Shown: piece by piece, positions 24,836 through 37,400 of the stretch
How positions within the stretch are numbered: position 1 is the first letter of the stretch
How the letters are laid out: each line of letters begins with the position of its first letter
Source of the DNA: Penelope pileata
Lineage: Eukaryota > Chordata > Aves > Galliformes > Cracidae
Direction of reading: 5' to 3'
Assembly (NCBI GenBank): GCA_013396635.1
Contig: WBMW01000016.1
Location: 272,576 to 336,575, forward strand
DNA length: 64,000 bases
The notes under the pieces: model-generated
Told to the model about the DNA's origin: nothing
Databases searched by the model: none
The model's input: only the letters and a program-made list of their open reading frames with translations
Translations under genes and position numbers: made by a program

Positions 24836-27800
24836 CTAACAAGAGGTAATTAAAGAAAAGAAAAAGAGGCATGAATGCAGATGCCTGAGCATAGCTTTCA
24901 CGATAATTGTTCATGTGCATATTGTAGCAAACACTACAGATAATTAGCCAAGAAGTAGCTTTCATTTAGTAACATTACAGTGAAAAAACATTTTCCGTTA
25001 GAAGTTGACAGCCTTTTGGTACTATATATTTAAAAAATGAATCAACAAGAGCACCCTAATGGCACCGCATAGCTCAGCAGAACATTTAAAAAGCCACTGA
25101 AGTAGTTTGTGTAATCAGAGTATCCTAACTTCAGACGTATGCACTCTGGGAGTTCACTAGACTTGGTTCTACACATTTACCATAAAGTGGAATCACATTA
25201 AGTGACTGACATTACACTTTTGATTAAACGTAAAACAAAGCAAATTTCTAGGTAAAAATATTCTCTAAAACGCAGTAGGAATGTACTTAGGCCTGATTAA
25301 ATCAATAGTGGTGGCTAAAAGGAGGCTTCAAAGAAAGTAGGGTGAAGGACACACGGAAATTTCTTGCTGCTTTCCAGAACACTAAATGCTATTCTTTCAC
25401 AAAAAATATTTTCATCTCCTTTATTACAGCATGCTTTCTGTAGCAGTTGCTACGGACGTTTTAAAGGTGACAAGGGTTCTTCCTCCAAATCCACACACTG
25501 ATGTGAGATTGTGAAAATATGGTTTTGGCATGGCAAGCATAAAAAGCTGTCAATTAACTCTTCTAACTCCTCTTGCAAAACAAAGTGAAAAAAAATAAAC
25601 ATAAAAAGTAAAAATGTAAGTCAAAGGGTAGTAAAATCTCAGTGATATTTTTTGGACAGAAGTGTGGATTTTAGCAAAACAAACAAATTATTTATCAGCA
25701 AGCTTGTTACAGTATACAGAATATGAAGCATTCTGAGCTCAGAGCTGTTTCTGGAGAGCCAGGAATGCGTTTGTACTATAACGGTCATTTCTCAAAGGAA
25801 ATGAAACATCTCACGTGTGCTGTAAACTACTCTGCACCAATGGTGCTCAATAAGGACCCCAGAAGGGCAGTTTGTGCAAAACAGGTAACTCCAGCTTGTG
25901 TTGAAAAGGATAGCAAAAGAAAACTGGGAGCAAGACAACAGTAACCACTATGAGAAATATGTCAAGAATTTACTGAGCATCTAGCAAATAAATAAGGTTA
26001 TAAACCACAAGGTTACATTTCAAATCCCCTTTCCTCAATCTTCCTTTCCTAACATCACTGCAAAAAGAGAAACATTAACATCTATTCTACTCTGTCTGTA
26101 CAGGGGACGTGTTTGTTTTCATTTCCTTTTTTTTTTTAGCCCATCTTGGGCTTGTAAATAAATGCCAAACATAATTTAATGAACAGATTTAATTGCAACA
26201 AAACACCTTGCCATTAGTATGATCTGAGGGAGCCAAAGGGTTTGGCAGTGCACTGCAGTATAATCTTCTATGGCAGCTGGAAAATATGTAATACACTGGA
26301 AATATCTCACAGGCATATTTAAGTTATCAAACAAACAAAGAAAAAATTACATACAATGCAACATAGTTTTTTGAAGGTGTGGAGTAACTGGGCTGAAGCC
26401 GGGTGCAAAACTGTGACACGCTATCCAATCTCATAAATATCACGCTCAGGAGAGATGGTGACTTTCTGTTCGTTTTCATTCATGACTTAGGGGGTTGGAA
26501 ACCCCCTGTCTTTCTAATGTACTTACCATCACATTAGTATGTAGAAGTAGGCAAGCAGCTTCCTAAAACAGCCCGCTAACACTGAAAACCTACTCTTTTT
26601 AAAGCTAGCGAAAAACCTGTCACTGCTTTGGATTGCCAGGAAGCTGTAGCCTTTTGGCTTGGCAAAGCATAACTACCCCTTGCACTGAAAAGTACAGTTC
26701 AGCAGACACTAGTATAAGCCTGCTAACTGCAGGACTTGATCTGCTGGGGTTAAGATCTAACATTCACATTTCTGTCAAAAGATTCCAGAAGGAATAGGGA
26801 AAGGGACTTCAGTATTTTCACGCTAAAGGAAACTGCTGCTGTACGAATGAAGATTATACTTATATGAAGATTATACTTTTGGACAACGCCAATCATGGAG
26901 AATAACCAGAGGAAACTACTATTCTTGCTTACTTCAGCATTCACCTGGTTCAAGTCATCCTGCAGCAGTAAGGGATGCACACTAGCACGGTGCCCGGATT
27001 GGTTTGATATAAAGAGAGGATACTTTCTCATTCCACTTCAATTACTGCAAGTTTTTAAATGAACAGTGCTTACACAGATGGGGAAAAGCTAATGTGAGAC
27101 TCATATGCCATTGCTGGCATGAAGTCTACTGCATACAGCTTAGTGCATTCTTGTAGTACTTCTGCACCTGCTCAAAGGTGCTGAATAGCCAATAACCAAC
27201 AAATGGACGTAAGAGTCATGTCTTTCTACAGTGAGGAGACTTTCTCAAAGGAAACTGATAAACAGAAACCATGTCATTCAGCATGGTTCGAGCACATTTG
27301 AGCAATGACACACAGCTGCTAGTAGCAAATGTGAAATGGTTGTAATCCACAGAAAACAGGCTGTCATTCCTGTGAACCTTTTGTGTTAGAAAGACCCTGT
27401 CAATGCAAAAGCCTGGACAGATGAGGTAAGTCTGCACAGCTCTCTTTCAGTCCAGTGTGCCTTACTGTTCCTCGCTTAGCCCTGTGTGGTTGATATTCCT
27501 GTTTGCATTCTGAAGTTTTAAATCATCTGGAGCTCAGTGACAGCACTCAGAATGTACGTGTAGATTTAGTTCTCTCTTTCCCTTCCAGAACTACGCTTCA
27601 GTATGTGGGGCGAAATCATTGTTTGGAAATAAGCTGAAGTATGCCGCACAGGAATAAAACACTGCCAGGGCCTGGTGCTACATAGCTGCTCTATACAACT
27701 GCAGCACGGGATATTCTCTCTGGCCCCATTCTTCCTGCACTACAATGGGACACTGCTGCCAGTATGTCTACCCCACACAACCTGACACAGAGAAGTTAAT

Positions 27801-30515
27801 CAAGGATTTGTTCTTGCCAGCCTGAAACCTTTCTCAGCTTCCTGCAAAATAAATACGTGTAGCGACATACATACACACATCAGTCTCTGCAGGAATCTGC
27901 CTTCCAAAACCAGAGTGAGATGAAACGTGACTCTACTTGCTTGTTTTTAAAGGGGCGGGGGGGAAGAAGAGCCTCCCACAAACAATTTTTTTTTTAAAAA
28001 AAACCTTAAGTGATAGCGAAGACTTAGAAGAGAGACTTTGCATGAGTTCTTAAATTACTTCCAAAGCTGCTGGTAAATTACTAACACTGTTACCAGTCCT
28101 CACTGCAGAGTCAAAATCCATCAAGTGCAAGTGGGACTGAGCATCCAGCTTCAGTGGCGCCCCAGTTCTCACCAAACGGCCTTTTCAGATACACACACAC
28201 TGCAGCTGTGACAGCAATTCTTCACATTTTACAATTTATAATGACCTCATTTTCTTCTGATTTGTTCTGACATTTTCTCTGCCTTAGCACATAAGCGTTT
28301 CTGAGGCATTTCACATCCAAACACCTCTAAAAATCATCCACAGTTAAAATTACAGGAAATGCAATGGAAGACTAAAGTAATTCAGACCAGAGAATGAGTG
28401 GCAGGAGCACAGAAGATGATTCTGTTCCCACCTTAGAAGAAAATCGCCAGCAATAAAAAGTCAAGAAAAGAATTCTAGATGGTGCTTAATCACTCCTTTC
28501 TTTTCTCACAAACAAAAAATTATTGTAGAATTTAGCTTTGTGGATAATCTACATTGTCTTTCTTAAAAAGCCACATTGCTGTGCTTTCACAAATTAAACC
28601 AAAGCTTTGTCAAATATGCACACCTAATGAAGATTTTTTTAGCTATTGTGCAAAAAAAAAAGAAAAAAAGTAGGTTCTCAGTCTCCCATATCATGAGACA
28701 GAGAGATGGATCAAGCAAGCAGCTTCATAAATAACAAGGCACACCAGATCTGTAGAGATGACAGTTTTACTTCTGTCTCTTTCAAACCGGAATATTCTCT
28801 TTAGCTCTTACTGCTTTCCTCTCTCCACTTTCCACTTCTCTCCTCTGAAACTGCAGACACTATTCACTTTGATAGTACAGCACTTTTCAATGATTTTGTG
28901 CAATATTTTTATGCCAGCTATTGCCAAGACATGTTTATAATCTTAGACCCTCACACTCATTCACAAACTGTATCTTTCAAAATTTTCCAGATTCCATTCT
29001 TTTTTTTTCTTCACCATGTTTTCTTTCTGGTATATTTGTGTTTTCCTATATATTTTCTGTTCCATTAATAGTCCTGATTGTTTTTAAAATCAATGTTCTC
29101 CTCATCATTCCCTAGTTTTCTTTTTGCACTCCCTGTTTGTATACCTCAGTCTCTCAAGCTCCACGTTTCTGCTACACCAAGCTATGTTTCTGCTACTCTT
29201 TGTCTTCTCACAAAACCTCATTTCCTTCTTTTTGCCCTTTCAGTTAATATTGCTTGTCTTTATGTGTCTTGCTCCTCTCAATAGTTCATTCCCATTTCTC
29301 TAAAACACAAGTCAAGCAACTACAAGCTAGCTCAGCTCCCCTAAGAAAGTACATCTTTCCTCTCCTTATCCTAATTCTCAAGAACAATACAGAAATACTA
29401 GTAGCAGGAGGGCTACAAAGTACAAAAAACACTCTGTGTTTGCTTTGCACAGGAGACTCATGTGAGAGCCCAGAGCTTCCATGTGGTACTTGCTGTGAAC
29501 CACAGAAGTCGTGAGTTTGGAGGCCAGACATTTCTGAGGCTGCTAAGCTTTGGAAATGGTACTCATGCAACTTGCCATTGAATTAAACAGTAATTGTGAT
29601 ACAACATGAGATGCTTTCTGAAATATCTAGCAAATATAGAAGAAAAATTTGGAGAAACATGAACCTGGGAAATAAAGCAGCTTAGACAGCTGAGCCTACT
29701 CGGTAGACATCTATCCTTTCCTGTTGACTATCCTTCAGAGTAGACTGTGGCTGAATTACCAGAACAGACAAATGCCAACACAGGTCTGGGCAGAAGCACC
29801 ATAATCATAATATCCTTATGAAATACATGCTTTTTTTCATATCTAACTCTGAGACCATTCCCCACGCCCTCAATATACATACACATGCTATTATTGTTAA
29901 TAAAAGAAGCTTATTTTGACATTGTAACTTCTTTTTGTGATTAAAATATACAGCAATACCAACTACCCATAACCAACTGTACAGATCTGTATTCCATAGT
30001 TGCGCACACAGGGTGACCTACACTCCTCTTTAACTGGAGTTCACACAGCAAGACATTCTCTCTGAGACAGATGATTATTTACAAAGTTACATCAAGCAGT
30101 AGTAAACACTTCAGAAAATGGAATATAATTCTCTAAAACACTGAAAATTTTCTCATTTCATGTCAAAGGTCAGGGTTTTAGCTTAATTTATTTCAGACTA
30201 GATTGTATGACCTTGTACCAGGAACAGTATGCAATAGGCAGAGGCACAATATTTACTTTCCTGTCACTTCTCAAAATATTATCAATGGGCATACCACTTC
30301 AATTCAGCTTCTGCACTCCTTATTTTCAGTCACTGATTTTAGTTATTTGTGACAACGACACCCGCTATTGAGAATTCTTCCTGTCATTTCGTTGGTTGAC
30401 AATTTGTCAAGGATGCACCTGGTTCCTTGTTAAATGTTAATACCATGAAGCTTAAGCTGACCCTCCCTTCCCCAAGTACTGCAGAGAAACAATTTGTCTT
30501 GAAGGTCAAACTCAC
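24836..30515 (-). other. UTRN: Intron between exons 64- and 65-equivalent (5.7 kb)
   Basis: AT-rich, with few recognisable repeats. Visible items are a G-rich run near 27953-27965 followed by a T8/A8 patch, and a short CA tract at 28191-28200. The open frames around 28758-29570 are pyrimidine-rich and show no known domain. Confidence 0.8.
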
Positions 30516-30590
30516 AGCACAGTGCTTTTTGCAGTCGTCGGATTTTGATGGCTGTACGGTAGGCCGAGAAGCGTACGTTGTTCAAGTCAG
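30516..30590 (-). CDS. UTRN: UTRN exon, dystrophin exon 64 equivalent: start of EF-hand region
   Basis: A 75-nt exon with acceptor gctctttcag and donor TGCT|GTGAGT. It encodes DLNNVRFSAYRTAIKIRRLQ then KALC. AIKIRRLQ distinguishes utrophin from dystrophin (AMKLRRLQ). This helix packs between the WW domain and the EF-hands. Only 939 bp separate it from the preceding exon, the shortest intron in the window. The length equals dystrophin exon 64. Confidence 0.97.
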
Positions 30591-31529
30591 CTGAAAGAGC
30601 AGAACAGAAACGTGAGCAGCCCAAAACAGAGCCTGCAAGTCTCCTTCACATGTAATTTTTCACACTGCTACATACTGAAAAGGCCCAATATCCCTTATTT
30701 TCTCTGCAATGAATTAATAGCATATATTAGAACAAAAAAAACAACTGACAAGCTGTTGTAGAAAAAATAGTTTGCCTGTGGGGAAAGCCTTGTGGCTCTG
30801 ACAGTCCAGGGCCTTCCAAGATTGGCACACTGGAAATCCTGACACAATCTTGGCAGATGCAATACACATTTGACAGTTTTACATATGAATTAAGCAGTGT
30901 TGAGTAGATTTCAGACAAGTGTTCAAATATTTATCAAATAAAAGGTGCATTTATCAAATACTTAACAATACTATTAGACAATATAAGGTGACAGAGGACA
31001 GCAAAGGTCACAGCAACGGAGAAAAAATGGCTCTTTAACCCATTATTTCTATGCCATGACTTTGTTAATGCTGCTTTGACAGGAGCAGTCAGATAACCCT
31101 AAGTTCTAATTTACAAACTGATAGGTGTAGTAATTTTTTTTTTTTGCCACACTTAAAAGCGTTTTATCCTTCTGAGCATGTTGAACTGGTTGAATCATAG
31201 TAAGGTCTATCCTTCACTGATAGCATAGCTGCTCTGATATATTACAAAACTCAGTTTGATCTAGATTGGTAACCCATATTGCTGGATGATCCCATGTGAA
31301 TTTAACAGAAATAAACAGGACACCGGATTAAAGAGAAGAGTCAGAATATTTTTCAGAATGAAAAATACTGACATGATCAAGACAGTAGATTTTGTGCAAA
31401 ATCCATCTCTTCACAGAGTGGGAAATACCATTACACACAGATCATGGCAACTTAGATGTTGTCAACAAATCAGTCCACGCTCTCACTCATGGAATGAATG
31501 TCATACAATGGTTTAAGTAAAGCACTCAC
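30591..31529 (-). other. UTRN: Intron between exons 63- and 64-equivalent (0.94 kb)
   Basis: The shortest intron in the window, bounded by GTGAGT and gctctttcag. It carries a T-rich patch at 31134-31145 and otherwise nothing recognisable. Confidence 0.85.
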
Positions 31530-31591
31530 CTAACGACTGGAAAAGGTCAGTCATTTTAGGATGATCCCAACAGGTTGTCTGTGTCTCATGA
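31530..31591 (-). CDS. UTRN: UTRN exon, dystrophin exon 63 equivalent: WW domain, second half
   Basis: The 62-nt exon follows ttcttttgtag and ends TTAG|GTGAGT. After completing Asn it encodes HETQTTCWDHPKMTDLFQSL and the first base of Ala. The second signature Trp of the WW fold (CWDHP) is intact. In short mammalian isoforms of the Dp71/Up71 type, transcription starts in the intron upstream and this is the first shared exon. The length equals dystrophin exon 63. Confidence 0.96.
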
Positions 31592-33920
31592 CTACAAAAG
31601 AACGAGGTAATCAAAATTTCAGACAACAAATATACACATAAATAAAGGACAAAAAAAGAGAGAGATTCTGTCTGTGTTAAAAAGGGAAGAAATTCATAAT
31701 CTCTTTTATTAAAAGACCTGATCTGTTGACACTCAGCTTCTTGATGCTTTCAATCAGAAGGTTAGACAATAGCTCATTCTACTTACCATTGACTTTTTAT
31801 TCTAAATATGATTGTATCAGTTGAACTCTGATCCTGAAGCCAAAGCATGCTAATAAGTTAAAAATAAATTTCCTGCTGCTGTAGCACAATAAAAATACTT
31901 GTAACACATACTTAAAAAGTAAAAATCATTGACATTTTACTTCAGATACTGCATACCTGAACACTTTTGTCAGACCACATACTACAGTTGGAAGCTTTAC
32001 CTGCATTGCATCTAACTGAAAGCCTGATCACTCGTCTCCCACTCAACCAATAAGTATGTTAATTCAGGAGGCGTGCTCTACACTAGCACTCACAGAACTG
32101 AGATTCAATGGGCAGCATCAATTAACCCATCATTTAGCACTGCTGTCTTAATTCACCAAGGTTTCAGGTATGCATTCATAGGGGTCAAAATGTGTACTGT
32201 CTCAGGTCTATTGAAATCTTCAATTTCTCCACATGCAACATTTTGCTTATGTTTCTGAATATCTGTTCTTGGAATGATTGCACATTCTTGTCTCGAAGTA
32301 TTTACATTTGAATTAGATTTGTAGGAAAACTAATTAGAGAAGCTGTGTTATAAAGATCATGGCACTCACTTTAAAAGTTAATAATGAAAATGAAATGATG
32401 CTAAGTTAGCAGACTTAATAAGAATGAGAACAGAACAAGGCTTACATACAGGTGTACTCAATTGTAAATAATGATTTTAAATGGCACTAGTCCATTAAAT
32501 GCAGTGGATTGTATCTTCAGTTTGCATGAATGGCTGTGCCTCAGTGGATGCACAATAATTTATCATCAGTGATTGTTTTTTTTCTACTGGGTAACCATCC
32601 AAGAATGAACTCTTTTATGCAAAGTGGTGCAAATTCGCGGGCTAGAAGGTCCCTGCAGCAAAGGGCTACAGAGAGGGGAGAGGTACTGTGAAGTAGAGGC
32701 AGGTTCCAAATGAATTAAGAGTTGAAAGCCCTTCTTTATACTACCCTTTTGACATACGCTACTGAAAAGTGCATGCACTGTGCCTCAGCACTGGGGATAC
32801 AAGTCCCAGTTAACATTCTGTACACCAGCGTGACATTTCCAGGTCTGGGTATGGTCTAGGCCTCTGTGGTCACCTTCTCTCTGTTATTAGGCCAAACTTT
32901 CTCTGCCATAGATCCCACATGTATAACGGCACCATCACGAATCTGTGAGGCAGTTTTGTGGAAGTTCATAGACAAATATGTACTTCCTATTAATTCAGTA
33001 GGTATGAATCTTCTTTTCCCTCTTGGTTATTATTGCAGTAGATGACTGAAAGGAATGAAAAGCCCTGCACATGATTATATTTAAATATGAAGGATTTACT
33101 CAACATGCAATCAAAACATCATCTTCTGTTAGATGTTGATTGACTTTAAAGTGTTATAGCAAATCCTTCCTCATTCAGAAGAGGGCTAAACTACATCCTT
33201 ACATCTGAACACAATCCTAATTTTTATTATGTAATTAAACCCTACTTAAGTAGACCTTCTTTCCTGAGCTGAACATTTTCTTTGTTTTCAGTTTAATAAT
33301 ATCACTGCAGGAACTGCATTCAAAGTTTCAAATCCTGAATGGGGTGTTCAAGGCCTTGATATGCCAAACTCTGAAGTCAAGGCACATTGGTATCTAAATC
33401 ACAGGTTTTGCAGTGTCTAGAAAGACATTTTTAAAACAGTATAATGTTTATCCTTGTCCAGAAAAGTCATTTCAGAAAACAAGTAGCTAGATAATTTTTT
33501 CCCTGGCAGGGGCACAGAAATAAATCATCAAGAAGCCAACATGAAAAAAAACTGGATGTATCTGGGTTTGGTGCCATGCCAAGGTAAAGGTAACTGACTG
33601 TCCAGCACTCTCACAAGCCAAAGTATAAAACAAATTACAGTATATTAGAAACAAGAAGATATATGGCTTCAGTTAGCAAGAACAGAAATATAATATAACA
33701 GCTGTAAAACAATCTCAAAACTAGTCCTGATGCTGCCAAATATCTGCACTCTCTTGTTAAGCGGGATGCCATTATTATTGTGTTAACCGTTTAAAATTGA
33801 TGTCCTAACAAAACCCATTGCAACTGCCCACAGCAATCAATAAGTGATCAGTTTAATAAAGCTTTTTTTTAAGGAAACTGCTTTACCTTTGCTTCTTTGA
33901 CCAAGAGGGAAAAAGGAGGG

Positions 33921-33954
33921 NNNNNNNNNNNNNNNNNNNNNNNNNNNNNNNNNN
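33921..33954. other. Assembly gap (34 N) in a G-rich tract
   Basis: 34 Ns flanked by aaaaaggaggg on the left and tgag plus a 10-G run (33958-33967) on the right. The purine-only, G-rich borders suggest a sequencing failure at a G-quadruplex-prone or microsatellite tract. The true length is unknown. Confidence 0.98.
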
Positions 33955-34109
33955 TGAGGGGGGGGGGAGGGGAGAAAAATAGACCAAGACTTTGTGATTT
34001 TACTGCCAACATCCTAAGTAAAAAAGATCTTACCTAAAAGAACTTCAAGCTTCTTTGTTAAGAGTAAACAGCAGCACTGTGACAGATGCTTTAAATAGAT
34101 CTAAAATGC

Positions 34110-34408
34110 AGGAGGCAAAGAGAGGAAGCCAGACTCTTTCAGTGGTGTGTGGTGATAGGACATGGGGAAATGGCAAAAAACTGGAAGATAGGAAGTTCCG
34201 CACCAATATGCGTAATAACTTCTTCATGGTGCGGGTGACGGAGCACTGGAACAGGCAGCCCAGGGAGGTTGTGGAGTCTCCTTCCCTGGAGATATTCAAG
34301 ACCCATCTGGATGCCTACCTGTGCAACCTGAACTAGGGAACTGCTTTGGCAGGGGAGTTAGACTTGACGATCTCTACAGGTCCGTTCCAATCCCCGCAAT
34401 TCGGTGAT
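34110..34408 (+). mobile_element. CR1 LINE 3' end, antisense to UTRN
   Basis: Plus-strand sequence encoding the end of CR1 ORF2 (TEHWNRQPREVVESPSLEIF, then KTHLDAYLCNLN and a stop at 34334) followed by the 3' UTR to tccccgcaattcggtgat. The insertion is 5'-truncated. Its 5' end is about 155 bp from the assembly gap. Confidence 0.9.
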
Positions 34409-37400
34409 ATATGTAAATATAAAAATACATTTCACTATTTTAAATGCTAAAATATTAGCATAAACAATGTATGTGAATAACACACAAAATCAAATCACTT
34501 TAAAACTTAATGATGCCATTATTTTGTATGCCACCCATGGTAGCTACTTGCCACTGAGATTATATGCGATGAGATAGGAGATCAGTTCCTCCAGTAGAAC
34601 GGAAAAATGTGGAGATAGAATTCCTTTGGCCTGGCTTGTTCACAGTTCACCAAGAACCTGGTAGCTGCAAAATAACTACATGAGGTGAAGGCTATTGTGC
34701 CATATTCATCCCACAACAGCCAGAAAGAAATCATTCATAGCAGCTCAGCAATCTCATACATGGATCCAGCAGAGAAGAGGAATGGGCTAACAGCGAATGA
34801 ACCACAAACTGAACAGCCTGTTCACATCAAAGGAGGCAGCAACTCCACTGCCATGGGCAGGGCCTGTACCTCCACTGAACACATTCCATGAATTAGGCTT
34901 CATTTCTGAGACACCAAAGCAAGACTACAGGGGACAGGGCTCAGGCAAAATTAAATTTAAAAAGAGTTATAAAGCAAAACAAAACAAAACTTGGGGGGAG
35001 GGTTGGAATCAGTCTCTACAGTGACATTCCTTAATGTAAGGTTTTGTTTGACAACAATTTCATATGCAGGGACTTCTATGTGCAGACAAACTGATTTTCA
35101 CAGGAAGAAAAGAAAATGGGTGTGCAGATAACCTTTCTATGCCACAAATAAAATTCTCAGACAAAGGAGTCATTTTATTAGGCGCTCCAAACAGGAGGCA
35201 TGCAAGACATAGTGTTTTTTGGTGATTTGGTTTGTAAAGCAGCTCTGTGAAATAAGGTCTATCTTTGCTGCAGATGCAGTAGCTTTCGCGTTACTAATGC
35301 AAGCAGAGCAAGCACTGAAAATGTTACTTAAGAAGCTTACAATACTGGATGGTCTATAACAGGTGAGACAGAGTTGATGACAGTGAGGGAGAACTTTCAG
35401 AACATGATCTTGTAACTCCTTTTTTTTTCACAAGTTCATGACATAGCAATCTATTTAAACATGCACTGCTGTAGTTACACTGACTGTCAATTATCACCCA
35501 GAGAGCAAAAGCAGTATTCCCTTGCTTCTATAACATACACAAGATCTACAAGAACAATAAAATTCCTAATAAACAAGATTACACATTTTCTTTATAGGTA
35601 TTTTACATGCATATGTGAAAAAAACTGTCATCCCTACAACAAAGGGCAAGACACAGCTGTAATTAGGTAAGCAACTAAATCATTTGCATCTCTTTAAAAA
35701 AAAAAAAAGTGCTACTGTCAATTTCAAGGCCCTGCTAGCATCTATTTACTAAAGACTGAATAAATGTTATTTTTCCGTGTTTTTCTATAGAAAACAATCT
35801 GCAACCTTCAATGATGGAAAACTAACCCTGCAGAGAAGCTAATCAAAATCTAAATCCAGAAGTTGGGTGGGGGGGGAAAAAAAAAAAAGAATTTTACACA
35901 ATAACGTGTCAAAATTCACAAGAATTTTGTCATTTTCAGTCATCTCACTAAGCTTCTAAAAAAACTCAACAGGCAATTAAACAAAAGCAGACAGATCTAC
36001 ACAGTCTTCCTTCTCTATTGCAAATACTATGGAAGTTCTGTCCCAGGTTTCATCAATCATTACTAAAACAGTAAACACGTTTACTCCAGTCCTCATGGTT
36101 TATAGTCTGATGCTTTACAAATTGCATAGTTAGAAACAGAATCCTTATATAACTGAAAGATTTGTTGCTGTCCACTAGAAGTTAATCTTTGACCTATAAC
36201 ATCCCAAGAAACTTCAGTCTGAAGAGCCAACTGTTTTGTATACATGATAATATAGTTCAATTAGATTCATTTTATTGACATCACAACACAATTCAGTTCA
36301 ACAGTTTTTTAGAACCATTTATAAAATCACTTATTATATTGCCAAGAATATTCCAATTAACATGCACAAATAAATTGAAGACTGAGTAAAACAAAAGGTC
36401 TAGTTTAGTTTAGATATACTTAAAAATTTTAAAGTGGAAATACTATTTCTCCCTGATCTAAACCTCATATGTAAATGCTCACATGCTCGTTTTTCAGTAT
36501 GGAGGGAAAGAAAAGCTGCATATACGTGGCAACTTCTCCTCTTGAAAGTAAATTCCTTTGTGCAGGCGATCTCTTTTTTTGATGTGTCTCTTATCATTCA
36601 AACAAAGAAAGACACAGTGAGATGGGTCAGTCAGGGAAGAATTTAAAATGTTTCGCTGACTAAGCCACAAGAAAATTCACTCAGAGTTACTTTTTAGTTA
36701 GTATCAGAAGACTGCACCATTCAGAATAAGAGTGTCTCACGTTACCTTCTGCCAAAACTTGCTGACACAATATAAGGCACACAGCAAAACATGTATTCAT
36801 TAATAGATTACAAGGCAAACCAATGTCATTTTAAAAACTCTAAATGTATTTGCGTAAATTCAAATGACTAAAACCAAACATTATAGCTATAATATTCCAA
36901 TTTTAAAAAACTACATATTGATGAATTTCTCTGAAGCTTAAATGACAAACATTTACCCTTACAATCTGCTGCTTCTCCATTATGTTTGCTGGCAGCTAAT
37001 TATAATCAGCAAATATAATCCCTGTTAAAAGCACACAATGACCGTAAATAATGAGCTGACAGACAGTTAGCACTTAACTTATGATCTCTAGAAATAAGAG
37101 AACAGTCCTATTGAATGGAGCAAGCTGCGTATCTCCATCTGCTTCACTGTCTTATAAGAAAAAAAATCAATTCATTCTTTTTTAGCTATTTCTCTGCAAG
37201 AAATAAAACTAGAGAGAGTCTTTTTTTGTATAATTCCTATAGCGTGGACAAGGCCTATACGTTTGTTGATAGTCACTGGCAAGCAACATGAGTAGCAGAC
37301 ACTAAAACAGTACTCTGGGATTCCTGTTAAGAAGCTGTCTGCTCTTGCAGCCATTTGCCCAAAACTTTAACTGAGATCAGAATCTTTACTGATTAGTAAT

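Noticed and set aside
34835..34880. Possible CR1 scrap (actccactgccatgggcagg)
   Set aside because: The resemblance covers only about 20 bases and the flanks do not continue as CR1.
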